Source: Desulfobulbaceae bacterium UBA5611
GTDB taxonomy: Bacteria; Desulfobacterota; Desulfobulbia; Desulfobulbales; Desulfocapsaceae
Length of the DNA stretch: 36,674 nt
Assembly: GCA_002424635.1 (NCBI GenBank)
Contig: DIKT01000008.1
Span: 1-36,674 of the forward strand
Direction: 5' to 3'
In this document: in pieces, positions 16,243-24,950 of the stretch
Position numbering within the stretch: position 1 is the first letter of the stretch
How the letters are laid out: every line of letters begins with the position of its first letter
The notes under the pieces: generated by a model
What the model was told of the DNA's origin: nothing
Databases searched by the model: none
The model's input: only the letters and a program-made list of their open reading frames with translations
Position numbers and translations under genes: made by a program

Positions 16243-18550
16243 CAGGAGATCATTTATCAAAGGGGCGGCGACCAGCAGTGCTATTGCCGCCGCCTCGGCC
16301 ATATTCCCCGGCATCAGTTTTGCGGATTGGACCAAACAGGAGGGCGCTTCCGGGATGATTACCTGGAAAAAAGCCCCTTGTCGTTTTTGCGGGACCGGCT
16401 GTGGCGTCCTGATCGGTGTCTCCGGCGATCGGGCGGTGGCCGTCAAGGGCGACCCTAATTGCAGCGTCAACAAAGGCCTGTGCTGCGTCAAGGGTTATCA
16501 CTCCGTCCAAGCCCTCTACGGCAAAGATCGACTTACCAAGGCCCAGGTCAGACGGAACGGGGCCATGGTGGAAGTGCCCATTAAAGAAGCCCTGGATATT
16601 ATCGCCGCCCGGATGAAAGAGACTATCGCCCGGCATGGCAAGGATGCAGTCGCCATGTATGGCTCCGGCCAGTGGACCATCCCTGATGGTTATGTGGCCT
16701 CCAAACTGTTCAAAGGCTGTCTCGGCACCAATAATCTGGAAGCCAACGCCAGGCTGTGCATGGCCAGTGCCGTCACCGGCTTCATGACCTCTTTCGGCCT
16801 TGATGAACCGATGGGCTGTTATGAGGATATTGATCATGCCAATGTCTTTGTGACCTGGGGCAACAACATGGCGGAGATGCATCCGGTGCTTTTTTCGAGG
16901 ATGCTGGCCAACCGCAAACGCCGCAATAATGTCGAGATCATCGATTTGGCCACCCGGACCACCCGGACCAGTCAGGCGGCCGATAAAGCAATTCTGTTCA
17001 GGCCGCAGACCGATCTGGCCGTGGCCAATGCCATCTGTTATGAAATTATCCACAATAAATGGGTAAACCAGGATTTTCTCAACAACCATGTCTCTTTCCA
17101 TAAAGGCAAGACTAATATCGGTTATGGCACCGAAGATCATTTCGCCTTCACCGATACCGAGGAGGCCATTTCTTTTGCCGATTACCAGAAGTTTCTGGAA
17201 GATTATACCCCGGAAAAAGTAGAGAAGATCTCCGGCGTCTCCGCCCGGGACATCAAATACCTGGCTTCATTGTACGGTGATCCGACCAAGAAGGTGACCT
17301 CCTTCTGGTGCATGGGGATGAACCAGCATACCCGGGGCACCTGGATCCAGAATCTGGTGTACAACATCCACCTCTTAACCGGCAAGATCTCCACCCCGGG
17401 CAATAGTCCCTTTTCCCTGACCGGCCAGCCCAGCGCCTGCGGCACGGTGCGGGAGGTCGGCACCCTGACCCATGCCCTGCCGCACGGCGTCGTCACCAAT
17501 GACCACGACCGGGAGATGGCGGCCAAGATCTGGGAGGTGCCGGTGAGCAACATTGACCCGAAGCCGACCTATCATACGGTGGAGATGTTTCGCGCCCTCG
17601 ATCGCGGTGATATCAAATTCATGTGGATCCAGGTCACCAATCCCATGGTCACCATGCCTAACCTGAACCGCTACCGTAACGGCGTGCTGAAGGACGACCG
17701 CTTTATCGTGGTCTCCGAGGTCTATCCGACGCCGACCACCGATATTGCCGATGTTATCCTGCCGGCGGCCATGTGGGTTGAGCAGGAAGGCATGTTTGGC
17801 AACTCAGAACGGCGCACCCAGCATTTTGCCCGGATTGTGCCGCCGCCAGGCGAGGCCATGTCTGATACCTGGCAGCTGATCGAAGTGGCGAGAAGACTGG
17901 GTTTTGAAAAGCAGTTTCCCTGGAGCGAAGACGAACACATCGGCAAGATCTGGGAAGAGTACCGCCGCTTCCATGAGGGTCCCAAACACAACATGGCCCC
18001 CTACACGGTGCTGCTGGAACGGCCGGGGGTCATGTGGCCGTTTGTTGACGGCAAGGAGACCAGATGGCGCTTTAATCCCAAACATGATCCCGCCTGTACC
18101 AATGGCAAAGATTTTGATTTCTACGGCAAAAAAGACAACAAGGCCTGGATCTGGGCCCGGCCCTATGAGCCGGCCGCCGAGGCACCGGATGCCGAGTATA
18201 ATTTCTGGCTGAATACCGGCCGCGTCATCGAGCATTTTCATACCGGCTCCATGACCCGACGCATCCCCATCCTCCATCAGGCCATGCCCTCTTCTTATGT
18301 GGAGCTCAATCCGGAAGATGCGGCCGATCTGGGGGTCGTCAACGGCGAGATGGTCAAGATTATCTCCAGAAGGGGCGCAGTGACCATGCCGGCCTCCATC
18401 AATGGTCGCGGGGTGCCGCCCCGCGGGATGGTGTTCGTGCCGTTTTTTGATGACAGCTACCTGATCAACGAGGTGACACTGGATGCTTTTTGTCCAATTT
18501 CCAAACAGCCTGATTATAAAAAATGTGCGGTCCGCCTGGAGAAAGCATGA
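16232..18550 (+). CDS. napA: NapA, periplasmic nitrate reductase catalytic subunit
   Basis: 772 residues from ATG 16232, inside the end of napD; the upstream in-frame ATG at 16187 would precede the signal unnaturally. Twin-arginine signal NRRSFIKG (residues 4-11). The 4Fe-4S cluster motif is C50-x2-C53-x3-C57 (CRFCGTGC) with C84 or C85 in GLCCVKG. The Mo ligand is Cys176 in NARLCMASAVTG, a strongly NapA-specific segment, followed by SFGLDEPMGCYEDIDHANVF and NMAEMHPVLFSR. The C-terminal molybdopterin cap (about 645-770) is complete. It reduces nitrate to nitrite in the periplasm. Length resembles the compact Desulfovibrio/epsilon-type enzyme. It overlaps the next cytochrome gene by ATGA. Confidence 0.95.
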   Translation: MKFNRRSFIKGAATSSAIAAASAIFPGISFADWTKQEGASGMITWKKAPCRFCGTGCGVLIGVSGDRAVAVKGDPNCSVNKGLCCVKGYHSVQALYGKDRLTKAQVRRNGAMVEVPIKEALDIIAARMKETIARHGKDAVAMYGSGQWTIPDGYVASKLFKGCLGTNNLEANARLCMASAVTGFMTSFGLDEPMGCYEDIDHANVFVTWGNNMAEMHPVLFSRMLANRKRRNNVEIIDLATRTTRTSQAADKAILFRPQTDLAVANAICYEIIHNKWVNQDFLNNHVSFHKGKTNIGYGTEDHFAFTDTEEAISFADYQKFLEDYTPEKVEKISGVSARDIKYLASLYGDPTKKVTSFWCMGMNQHTRGTWIQNLVYNIHLLTGKISTPGNSPFSLTGQPSACGTVREVGTLTHALPHGVVTNDHDREMAAKIWEVPVSNIDPKPTYHTVEMFRALDRGDIKFMWIQVTNPMVTMPNLNRYRNGVLKDDRFIVVSEVYPTPTTDIADVILPAAMWVEQEGMFGNSERRTQHFARIVPPPGEAMSDTWQLIEVARRLGFEKQFPWSEDEHIGKIWEEYRRFHEGPKHNMAPYTVLLERPGVMWPFVDGKETRWRFNPKHDPACTNGKDFDFYGKKDNKAWIWARPYEPAAEAPDAEYNFWLNTGRVIEHFHTGSMTRRIPILHQAMPSSYVELNPEDAADLGVVNGEMVKIISRRGAVTMPASINGRGVPPRGMVFVPFFDDSYLINEVTLDAFCPISKQPDYKKCAVRLEKA

Positions 18551-19194
18551 TGACAAAAGCAGCTGACAAGATCGGCACCGGCACGCTCTATCTGGCCGCC
18601 CTCTGCCTGCTCGGGGTTGGTCCGGCAATGGCCGCGCCGGATATCCCCCCTGACTTTGATGCCGGCGGGGAGAAAATTTACCAGAGCTACAATGCCACGC
18701 CGCCAGATTACATGGCGGCCGACTCCGGCAATCGGAACCTGATGGGTTTCTATGAGTTACGGCAGTATCCCGGCTCGCCGCCGCGGATCCCCCATGCGGT
18801 CGCCCAATCTTTTAGTGATCAACCGGACAACTGCCTGTCCTGTCATGCCAAGGGCGGCTATAATGCCGAGCTGGATAGCTTCGTGCCGGTGACACCCCAC
18901 CCGGAAAACGAACTGTGCTATCAATGTCATGTGCCCCAGCGCCGGCAGGAGTTATTGGTCGAGACCAACTGGCAATCAATAAAGCCGCCGCCACTGGGCC
19001 GCTCATTTCTGGCAGGGGCACCGCCGCCTATTCCCCACAGTCTGCAATTGCGCGACAACTGCATGGCCTGTCACACCGGAGCCGGCGCCGTCACCGAGCT
19101 GCGAGTAGAGCATGCCGCCCGGGGCAATTGCCGCCAGTGCCATGTGCCGGTTATCAGCACTGAACCGCGCCTGGAATATGTGAGAACACCGTGA
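18547..19194 (+). CDS. Tetrahaem NapB-like cytochrome made of two dihaem modules
   Basis: 215 residues, ATG overlapping the napA stop. A signal peptide ends near PAMAA (about residue 30). Four haem c motifs: CLSCH (96-100), CYQCH (124-128), CMACH (172-176), CRQCH (195-199). Residues 78-131 and 159-201 follow the same order, PPxIPH, then CxxCH, then CxQCHVP, which is the NapB pattern. The second half lacks the linker insert of the first. So the gene looks like a NapB in which the dihaem unit was duplicated; ordinary NapB has two haems. By position it should pass electrons to NapA. A NapM-type tetrahaem protein is the alternative, but the IPH...CHVP order argues for NapB. Confidence 0.82.
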   Translation: MMTKAADKIGTGTLYLAALCLLGVGPAMAAPDIPPDFDAGGEKIYQSYNATPPDYMAADSGNRNLMGFYELRQYPGSPPRIPHAVAQSFSDQPDNCLSCHAKGGYNAELDSFVPVTPHPENELCYQCHVPQRRQELLVETNWQSIKPPPLGRSFLAGAPPPIPHSLQLRDNCMACHTGAGAVTELRVEHAARGNCRQCHVPVISTEPRLEYVRTP

Positions 19195-19208
19195 TCGGGA
19201 GAATGAGC

Positions 19209-19820
19209 ATGAAAATAAGCTGCGCTTTGGCGGCACTCGTGTTGCTAAGTTTGGGGGCGCCCCACCAGAGTTCCTGGGCCGGTGAGGCTGGAGTTATCGA
19301 CCGGATCATGGCCGCCACTGCACCTTTTGATAATAATCAGATCGAAGCCACCCATATACTGCCCAACCAGACAGTGTGGGCCAAAGAACTTTTTCAGGGC
19401 GGCGAATTTAAAGTATTGGCCCGGAAACAATATATGGAGCGTTACCGCTGCAGCAGCTGCCATAATAACGATCACAAAATGCTGGCGACTGATGGTGCCG
19501 TCCTGACCCACGGTGATATCAAGATGAATCATGGCCAGGGCGATAATAATTTAACCTGCATGCAATGCCATCACCCGCAAGATCGTGACACCCTGGTCAA
19601 TAAACAGGGGGACAAGATTGATTTCGACCACAGTTATCAACTCTGCGGTCAATGCCACTTCCGGCAAAAAAGGGATTGGCTCGGCGGGGCGCATGGCAAG
19701 AGGGTAAAATATTGGGCAGGGGAAAGAGTGATCCGCAACTGTACCACCTGTCATCCGCCCCATGCCCCCAAATTTGCCAAACGCATGCCTGCCACATATT
19801 CTCTGCCATTAAAAAAATAG
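19209..19820 (+). CDS. Periplasmic tetrahaem cytochrome c of the nap operon
   Basis: 203 residues from ATG 19209, chosen because GGGAG lies seven bases upstream and a hydrophobic signal peptide follows at once; GTG 19191 and ATG 19203 are alternatives. Haem motifs: CSSCH (81-85), CMQCH (117-121), CGQCH (146-150), CTTCH (178-182), with a CHPPHAPKF tail typical of multihaem electron carriers. Scattered His residues could be distal ligands. Different from NapB and NapC (no membrane anchor beyond the signal). It probably links the membrane NrfD/ferredoxin module to the NapB-like protein. Tightly packed between its neighbours. Confidence 0.8.
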   Translation: MKISCALAALVLLSLGAPHQSSWAGEAGVIDRIMAATAPFDNNQIEATHILPNQTVWAKELFQGGEFKVLARKQYMERYRCSSCHNNDHKMLATDGAVLTHGDIKMNHGQGDNNLTCMQCHHPQDRDTLVNKQGDKIDFDHSYQLCGQCHFRQKRDWLGGAHGKRVKYWAGERVIRNCTTCHPPHAPKFAKRMPATYSLPLKK

Positions 19821-19829
19821 GGGTATTTG

Positions 19830-20801
19830 ATGACCACCCGCCATAATGAAGAAGACCAGATGAACAAAGAAGATATCCTGCCGGGAAAAAGCAGCCGCCG
19901 CTCCTTTCTCAAAGGACTGGCCATTACTGCCGCCGCCAGCTCGGCCGCGCTGGTGACGGGCGGATGCGCCCTCGATAGTCTGCCGCAGTCCAAAGAAGAG
20001 CTGGGCCTGAAATGGCAGGAGTATTTCCAGGACAACTATCGGCTGATGACGCAGGCAGAAAAAGATCAAACTGTCGAACGCCTGACCAGACTGGCCAAGC
20101 TGGAAGATAATCGTGATCTTAATATCAGCAGCCAGGGCCCGCGCGAGCAAGTCCTGTTTGGCTATGCCTTTAATATCAGCCGCTGTGAAGGGTTCATGGA
20201 TTGTGTGGAGGCCTGTGTCCAGGAAAACAACCTCGATCGCCAGGCCAAGACCCAGTATATCCGTATCTTTGAGATGGAGCCGGGTAAACTCGATCCCAGC
20301 ACCGGTGACGGCAGCTATTTTCATGAAGTGCCGGTAGCTGATAAATTTTACATGGGGGTCCAGTGCTTTCATTGTGAAAATGCCCCCTGTATCAAGGCCT
20401 GTCCAGTCAAAGCCACCTGGCGCGAACCGGATGGCATCGTGGTCGTCGATTATAACTGGTGCATTGGTTGCCGCTACTGCATGGCCGCCTGTCCGTATTA
20501 CGGTCGTCGCTTTAACTGGGGTAAACCTGTGGTACCGGAGGATGAGATCACTCGCCGGCAGCATTATCTGGGGAACAGGAAACGGATGAAGGGGGTCATG
20601 GAAAAATGCACCTTCTGCATCCAAAGAACCCGCCAGGGCAAACTGCCGGCCTGCGTGGAGGCTTGCCCCACCGGCTCCCGGGTCTTTGGCAATCTGCTTG
20701 ATCCGGACAGTGAGATCAGATTTGTCTTAAAAAACAAGAAGGTCTTCCGCTATAAGGAGGAGCTGGGCACAGATCCGAAATTTTGGTATTTTATTGACTG
20801 A
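19830..20801 (+). CDS. Tat-exported ferredoxin (DsrO/NrfC-like) with an altered first cluster
   Basis: 323 residues from ATG 19830, with AGGGG six bases upstream (an ATG at 19860 is possible). Twin-arginine signal SRRSFLKG (about 22-29). Cys motifs: C119-EGF-MD-C125-VEA-C129, where the second ligand position is Phe122; then CFHCENAPCIKACP, CIGCRYCMAACP and CTFC...CVEACP. So three normal 4Fe-4S clusters and one with a missing ligand, possibly a [3Fe-4S] cluster. The Tat signal and the NrfD-like gene after it match the DsrO-DsrP and NrfC-NrfD arrangements. It should sit on the periplasmic face and move electrons from quinol oxidation to the cytochromes. It is not NapG by my reading, since no NapH partner exists. 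Confidence 0.83.
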   Translation: MTTRHNEEDQMNKEDILPGKSSRRSFLKGLAITAAASSAALVTGGCALDSLPQSKEELGLKWQEYFQDNYRLMTQAEKDQTVERLTRLAKLEDNRDLNISSQGPREQVLFGYAFNISRCEGFMDCVEACVQENNLDRQAKTQYIRIFEMEPGKLDPSTGDGSYFHEVPVADKFYMGVQCFHCENAPCIKACPVKATWREPDGIVVVDYNWCIGCRYCMAACPYYGRRFNWGKPVVPEDEITRRQHYLGNRKRMKGVMEKCTFCIQRTRQGKLPACVEACPTGSRVFGNLLDPDSEIRFVLKNKKVFRYKEELGTDPKFWYFID

Positions 20802-20970
20802 CAGCGGCGGCTTTGGCTCTTGAGCCATGCCGATAATGGCTGCCTCCTGCTGACCAACAGTGAATTTGAGCCCCCGAAGTGAGCCGGTGGCTGATTTTGA
20901 TCAGTTCACTGAATGGTAAAGTCTCTTCCCTAAAACGAAATGCAGGCATAAACCTGCAGAGAGAAAAATA

Positions 20971-22215
20971 ATGAACAACTCCTCCGGCAAAGGCTTGGCT
21001 GCTTTTATGGCAGACTGCAGTAGATGGGCCTTCACAGGCAGCACCAGCTATAAGATCTTCCTGTTAGTTCTCGTGGCCATCATCGGCACCGGCCTCTGGA
21101 CCTATTCCCACCAGTTCAGAGATGGGCTCATCGTCACCGGCATGTCTGACATTGTCAGCTGGGGGCTCTATATCTCCAATTTCACGTTTTTTGTCGGTGT
21201 CGCTGCAGCTGCTGTGATGCTGATCCTGCCGGCCTATGTCTTTAAGGATGCGGATTTTCATGAAGTGGTGATCATCGGTGAAGGGGTCGCGGTTGGCGCC
21301 CTGGTGATGTGCCTGCTTTTTATTACCGTTGATATGGGCGGGCCGCTACGGCTGTGGCATATTATTCCAGGGCTCGGTCTTTTTAACTGGCCGTCTTCCA
21401 TTCTGACCTGGGATGTCCTGGTCTTAAACGGGTATCTGGCCTTAAATGTCCTGGTGCCTCTCTATATCCTCTATTGCCATTACAACAACAGGAAACCGGT
21501 GGGCTGGAGATATCGACCTTTTATTTTTCTGTCAATCTTCTGGGCGGTATCAATTCATATGGTGACCGCCTTTCTCTACGAAGGACTGCCGGCCAGGCCA
21601 TTCTGGAACAATCCGCTGCTGGGCCCCAGATTTCTGGCCTCGGCCTTTGCCGCCGGCCCGGCGGTCATCATGATGGTGATCATAATCATAAAGGAGAACA
21701 CCACATTTGCCATTGATCCTATTATCTTTAAAAAACTAAAAAGAATTATTATTGTCTCCGCCGTTATCAATCTGTTGATGCTTTTTTCGGAGATCTTTAA
21801 AGAATTTTATACCTTCACCCATCACAGCCTATCGGCCCAATATCTCTTCTTTGGCCTGGATGGCCGCAATGCCCTCGTCCCGTGGATCTGGACTGCCATC
21901 AGTCTCAACATCTGCGGCACTCTGCTCTTTGCTTTTGGTCCGCAGACATACAAACCGAGATATCTGATGGCGGCGGCCATTGCGCTTTTTACCGGCATCT
22001 GGATTGAAAAAGGTTTTGGCTTGATTGTGCCGGGCTTTATCCCCTCTCCCCTCGGCGAGGTGGTGGATTATAGCGCCAGTGGGATCGAAATTTTAATCAC
22101 TCTGGGGATTATGGCCACCGGCATACTGATCGTCACTCTGCTTCTCAAGCCCGCCCTGCAGATTCTGACGCGCTTTAAAGAATTTAACAAAGGCAAAGCG
22201 ATAGAGTACCCTTAA
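20971..22215 (+). CDS. NrfD/DsrP-like polytopic membrane protein (quinone-interacting)
   Basis: 414 residues with eight to ten hydrophobic helices. Landmarks are SDIVSWGLYISNFTFFVG, then VDMGGPLRLWHI, NWPSSILTWDVLVLNGYLALN and a conserved HMVTAFLYEGLPARPFW region, matching DsrP/HmcC-like NrfD proteins that oxidise or reduce quinones. It is the last gene of the nap series, 169 bases after the ferredoxin. That gap has a small hairpin (GCAGG/CCTGC, about 20942-20957) directly before the ribosome site GAGAG. With the ferredoxin it would form the quinol dehydrogenase feeding the two tetrahaem cytochromes and NapA, in place of NapC or NapGH. Confidence 0.87.
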   Translation: MNNSSGKGLAAFMADCSRWAFTGSTSYKIFLLVLVAIIGTGLWTYSHQFRDGLIVTGMSDIVSWGLYISNFTFFVGVAAAAVMLILPAYVFKDADFHEVVIIGEGVAVGALVMCLLFITVDMGGPLRLWHIIPGLGLFNWPSSILTWDVLVLNGYLALNVLVPLYILYCHYNNRKPVGWRYRPFIFLSIFWAVSIHMVTAFLYEGLPARPFWNNPLLGPRFLASAFAAGPAVIMMVIIIIKENTTFAIDPIIFKKLKRIIIVSAVINLLMLFSEIFKEFYTFTHHSLSAQYLFFGLDGRNALVPWIWTAISLNICGTLLFAFGPQTYKPRYLMAAAIALFTGIWIEKGFGLIVPGFIPSPLGEVVDYSASGIEILITLGIMATGILIVTLLLKPALQILTRFKEFNKGKAIEYP

Positions 22216-22438
22216 GTTGTGCCTTTTTGGTCAGCTGGCAGGAGCAGGTTGCCGGCAATAGCTTCCGGCTTTGAGGAAAATCCTTTATAATATTGCTCGT
22301 TATTGGTATTTCAGGAGTATTCGGTCCCACCCAGGTGGTGAGCCCGGCAGGTGAAGAGCAAAGATGGCAGGCGGCGCCGCAGCCGCATCTGCCTCCTGAG
22401 ATACTGAAGAGTCAATGGCTTTACTGTGAGGATAAATT
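22216..22438 (+). promoter_or_regulatory. Probable promoter and structured leader of nadA
   Basis: A TATAAT -10 box lies at 22286-22291 with a weak -35 (TTCCGG, 22263-22268, 17-base spacing). The predicted leader of about 140 bases contains CCACC/GGTGG and a strong hairpin, GGCAG-GCGGC...GCCGC-AT-CTGCC (about 22367-22394). No T-run follows, so it is not a terminator. I do not recognise a known riboswitch class. Confidence 0.4.
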
Positions 22439-23545
22439 ATGAGCGTACCGGCCGAGAAACAGATAGCATTTCCCGTTTTACCCCAGATCGACCAGCAGCA
22501 ACTTGATGAGGCCTGGAGTAAAGCGGCCCGCCAGGGAGCCGACTATGCGCCAGGTGAGCGCGAGGCCCTGCGGACCAGGATTAAACAGCTCCTGCAGGAG
22601 CAGGATGCCGTCCTGGTGGCCCATTATTATACCTCTGATGATCTGCAGCAGTTAGCCGAAGAGACCGGCGGTTATGTGGCTGATTCCCTGGAGATGGCCC
22701 GCTTTGGCAATGAGCACCCGGCCTCGACTCTGGTCGTGGCCGGCGTTTTTTTTATGGGCGAGACCGCCAAGATCCTTAACCCGGAAAAACGGGTGCTGAT
22801 GCCCGATAGCGGGGCCACCTGTTCTCTTGATCTGGAGTGCCCGGCCGAGCTGTTCAGCGCCTTTTGTGATGCCCATCCGGAGTATACCAGTGTCGTCTAT
22901 GCCAATACCAGCGCGGCCGTCAAGGCCAGGGCGGACTGGGTAGTCACCTCAGGCATCGCCCTGCCCATCATTCAGCATCTGGCGGAACGTAAGGAAAAGG
23001 TGCTCTGGGCCCCGGACCGGCATCTCGGCTCTTATGTCCAGCAGCAGACCGGGGTTGAGATGCTGATCTGGCCGGGCAGCTGTGTGGTGCATGAGCGCTT
23101 CAAGGCGGAGGGCATCCGAAAGCTGCAACAACGGTATCCGCAAGCCCAGGTCCTGGTCCATCCTGAATCGCCGGCTGAGGTGGTGGCCCTGGCCGATGTG
23201 GTGGGCTCCACCACCGGCCTGATCAAGGCCTCGCTGAATCCTGCGGTCCAGCAGTTCATTGTCGCCACCGAACCCGGTATCTTCTATAAGATGAAACAGG
23301 CCTCACCAACCAAACTATTTCTGGAGGCCCCTGGCGGCGGTCTGGGCGGCAGCTGTGAAAGCTGTCTGCGCTGCCCCTGGATGGCCATGAATGGTCTGCG
23401 TAATCTGGCCGAGGTCCTGGAATCGGGGGCCAATGAAATCACCATTGCCGAGGATATCCGCCGTAAGGCCTTGATTCCGATCAAGCGCATGCTGGAATTT
23501 GCCCGCCGGCACCAGCTGGCCATCCGCGGCCAAGGCAATGCCTGA
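22439..23545 (+). CDS. nadA: Quinolinate synthase
   Basis: 368 residues, the long form of the family. It condenses iminoaspartate with dihydroxyacetone phosphate to quinolinate in NAD synthesis, using an oxygen-sensitive [4Fe-4S] cluster. Visible marks: VLVAHYYTSDDLQQLAEETGG (about 58-78, substrate-binding His and Tyr), MGETAKILNPEKRVLMPDSGATC with the first Cys near 127, GSCVVHERF with the second Cys near 214, and GGSCESCLRCPWM with the third ligand (about 304-313). The GAGGAT ribosome site sits seven bases before the ATG. nadB and nadC are not in the window. A leader with a stable hairpin precedes it. Confidence 0.96.
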   Translation: MSVPAEKQIAFPVLPQIDQQQLDEAWSKAARQGADYAPGEREALRTRIKQLLQEQDAVLVAHYYTSDDLQQLAEETGGYVADSLEMARFGNEHPASTLVVAGVFFMGETAKILNPEKRVLMPDSGATCSLDLECPAELFSAFCDAHPEYTSVVYANTSAAVKARADWVVTSGIALPIIQHLAERKEKVLWAPDRHLGSYVQQQTGVEMLIWPGSCVVHERFKAEGIRKLQQRYPQAQVLVHPESPAEVVALADVVGSTTGLIKASLNPAVQQFIVATEPGIFYKMKQASPTKLFLEAPGGGLGGSCESCLRCPWMAMNGLRNLAEVLESGANEITIAEDIRRKALIPIKRMLEFARRHQLAIRGQGNA

Positions 23546-23619
23546 TCCTTCCCGGCTAATCGGTCGGTGACAAAGCGCACCGGCTCCCGGTCAACTTTTT
23601 CTTCTATGAGGAGAGGGAC

Positions 23620-24897
23620 ATGAAAAATTGCAAATTTGAAACCTTGGCCCTGCATGCCGGACATACCGTTGACAGTGATACCTTATCGCGCGGAGTGCCG
23701 GTGTACCGTACCAGTTCCTATCTCTTCCGGGATACCGAACATGCGGCCAATCTTTTCGGCCTCAAAGAGATGGGCAATATCTATACCCGGCTGATGAACC
23801 CCACGCAGGATGTCCTCGAAAAAAGGGTAGCCGCGCTCGAAGGCGGGGCGGCGGCGCTGGCTCTCTCTTCGGGCACCTCAGCTATATTCTATGCCATTAT
23901 CAATATCTGCAGCCAGGGTAATGAGGTGGTGGCAGCCAACAACCTCTACGGCGGCACCTATACCCAGTTTGCCACTATCCTGCCTCAGTTCGGGATAAAA
24001 GTGCGTCTGGTGGACCCGGCTGATCCGGCTAATTTCGCCGCGGCCATCAATGAGCGCACCAGGGCCCTGTACTGTGAGACCATCGGCAATCCCGGCCTGG
24101 AGATGACTGATCTGGCGGCAGTGAGCAAGATTGCCCGCAAACATCACCTGCCCCTCATTGTTGATTCCACCTTTACGCCGCCCTGCCTGCTGCGGCCTTT
24201 GGAGCATGGCGCCGATATCGTGATCCATTCCCTGACTAAATGGATGGGCGGTCATGGGGTGGCTATTGGCGGTATTGTCGTTGATGGCGGCTGCTTTGAC
24301 TGGACCGATCGCAAATTCACTCTCTACAATGAACCGGACCCCAGTTACCATGGCCTGCGCTTCGGTCATGACCTCGGGGAACTCCAGCCGCTAGCCTTTG
24401 TCCTGCGGATGCGCCTGGTCGCCTTGCGCAATCTGGGGGCCTGTATCTCGCCGGACAACTCCTGGTATTTTCTGCAGGGCATCGAAACATTGAGCCTGCG
24501 GATGGAGCGCCATTGCGCCAATGCCCTGGCGGTGGCCGACTATCTTAACAGCCATGCGGCGGTGGCCTGGGTGAAATATCCCGGTCTGGATACCAGCGGT
24601 CCGGCCCGTCAATATCTGCACAACGGTTTCGGCGGCATGGTGGCCTTTGGTCTCAAGGCCGGACGCAGCGGCGGCCAGAAATTCATTGATGGGCTCAAGC
24701 TCTTTTCCCACCTGGCCAATGTCGGGGACGCCAAATCGCTGGCCATTCATCCGGCCACTACTACCCACTCCCAACTCAGTACCGAACAGCTGGAGGCCGC
24801 CGGACTGTCCGCCGCCATGGTCCGCCTGTCCATCGGGCTGGAACATATCGACGATATCCGGGCCGACCTCGATCAGGCCCTGGCCGGCACTTTATAA
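23620..24897 (+). CDS. PLP-dependent O-acyl-homoserine sulfhydrylase-type enzyme
   Basis: 425 residues of the Cys/Met metabolism PLP family. The GAAALALSSGTSAIFYAI segment (phosphate-binding), the ETIGNPG loop, the LIVDSTFTPPC strand and the PLP-binding Lys in HSLTKWMGGHG (about residue 207) are all intact. The length and the long insert after the Lys (DRKFTLYNEPDPSYHGL) match O-acetylhomoserine sulfhydrylase (MetY), which makes homocysteine from sulfide; cystathionine synthases are shorter. Ribosome site GAGGAGAG is eight bases upstream. It lies 74 bases after nadA and may share its transcript. Sulfide-based homocysteine synthesis would suit a sulfidogenic cell. The exact acyl donor cannot be told. 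Confidence 0.88.
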   Translation: MKNCKFETLALHAGHTVDSDTLSRGVPVYRTSSYLFRDTEHAANLFGLKEMGNIYTRLMNPTQDVLEKRVAALEGGAAALALSSGTSAIFYAIINICSQGNEVVAANNLYGGTYTQFATILPQFGIKVRLVDPADPANFAAAINERTRALYCETIGNPGLEMTDLAAVSKIARKHHLPLIVDSTFTPPCLLRPLEHGADIVIHSLTKWMGGHGVAIGGIVVDGGCFDWTDRKFTLYNEPDPSYHGLRFGHDLGELQPLAFVLRMRLVALRNLGACISPDNSWYFLQGIETLSLRMERHCANALAVADYLNSHAAVAWVKYPGLDTSGPARQYLHNGFGGMVAFGLKAGRSGGQKFIDGLKLFSHLANVGDAKSLAIHPATTTHSQLSTEQLEAAGLSAAMVRLSIGLEHIDDIRADLDQALAGTL

Positions 24898-24950
24898 ACG
24901 GCCAACACCGGGTAAGAGCAAGTGGCCATATCGCTGCGCCTCTTTTTTTT

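Noticed and set aside
24898..24949. Terminator after the homocysteine-synthase-type gene
   Set aside because: There is a T-run at 24942-24950, but the preceding inverted repeat (GGCCA/TGGCC) is only five pairs with a long loop and is not adjacent to the T-run.
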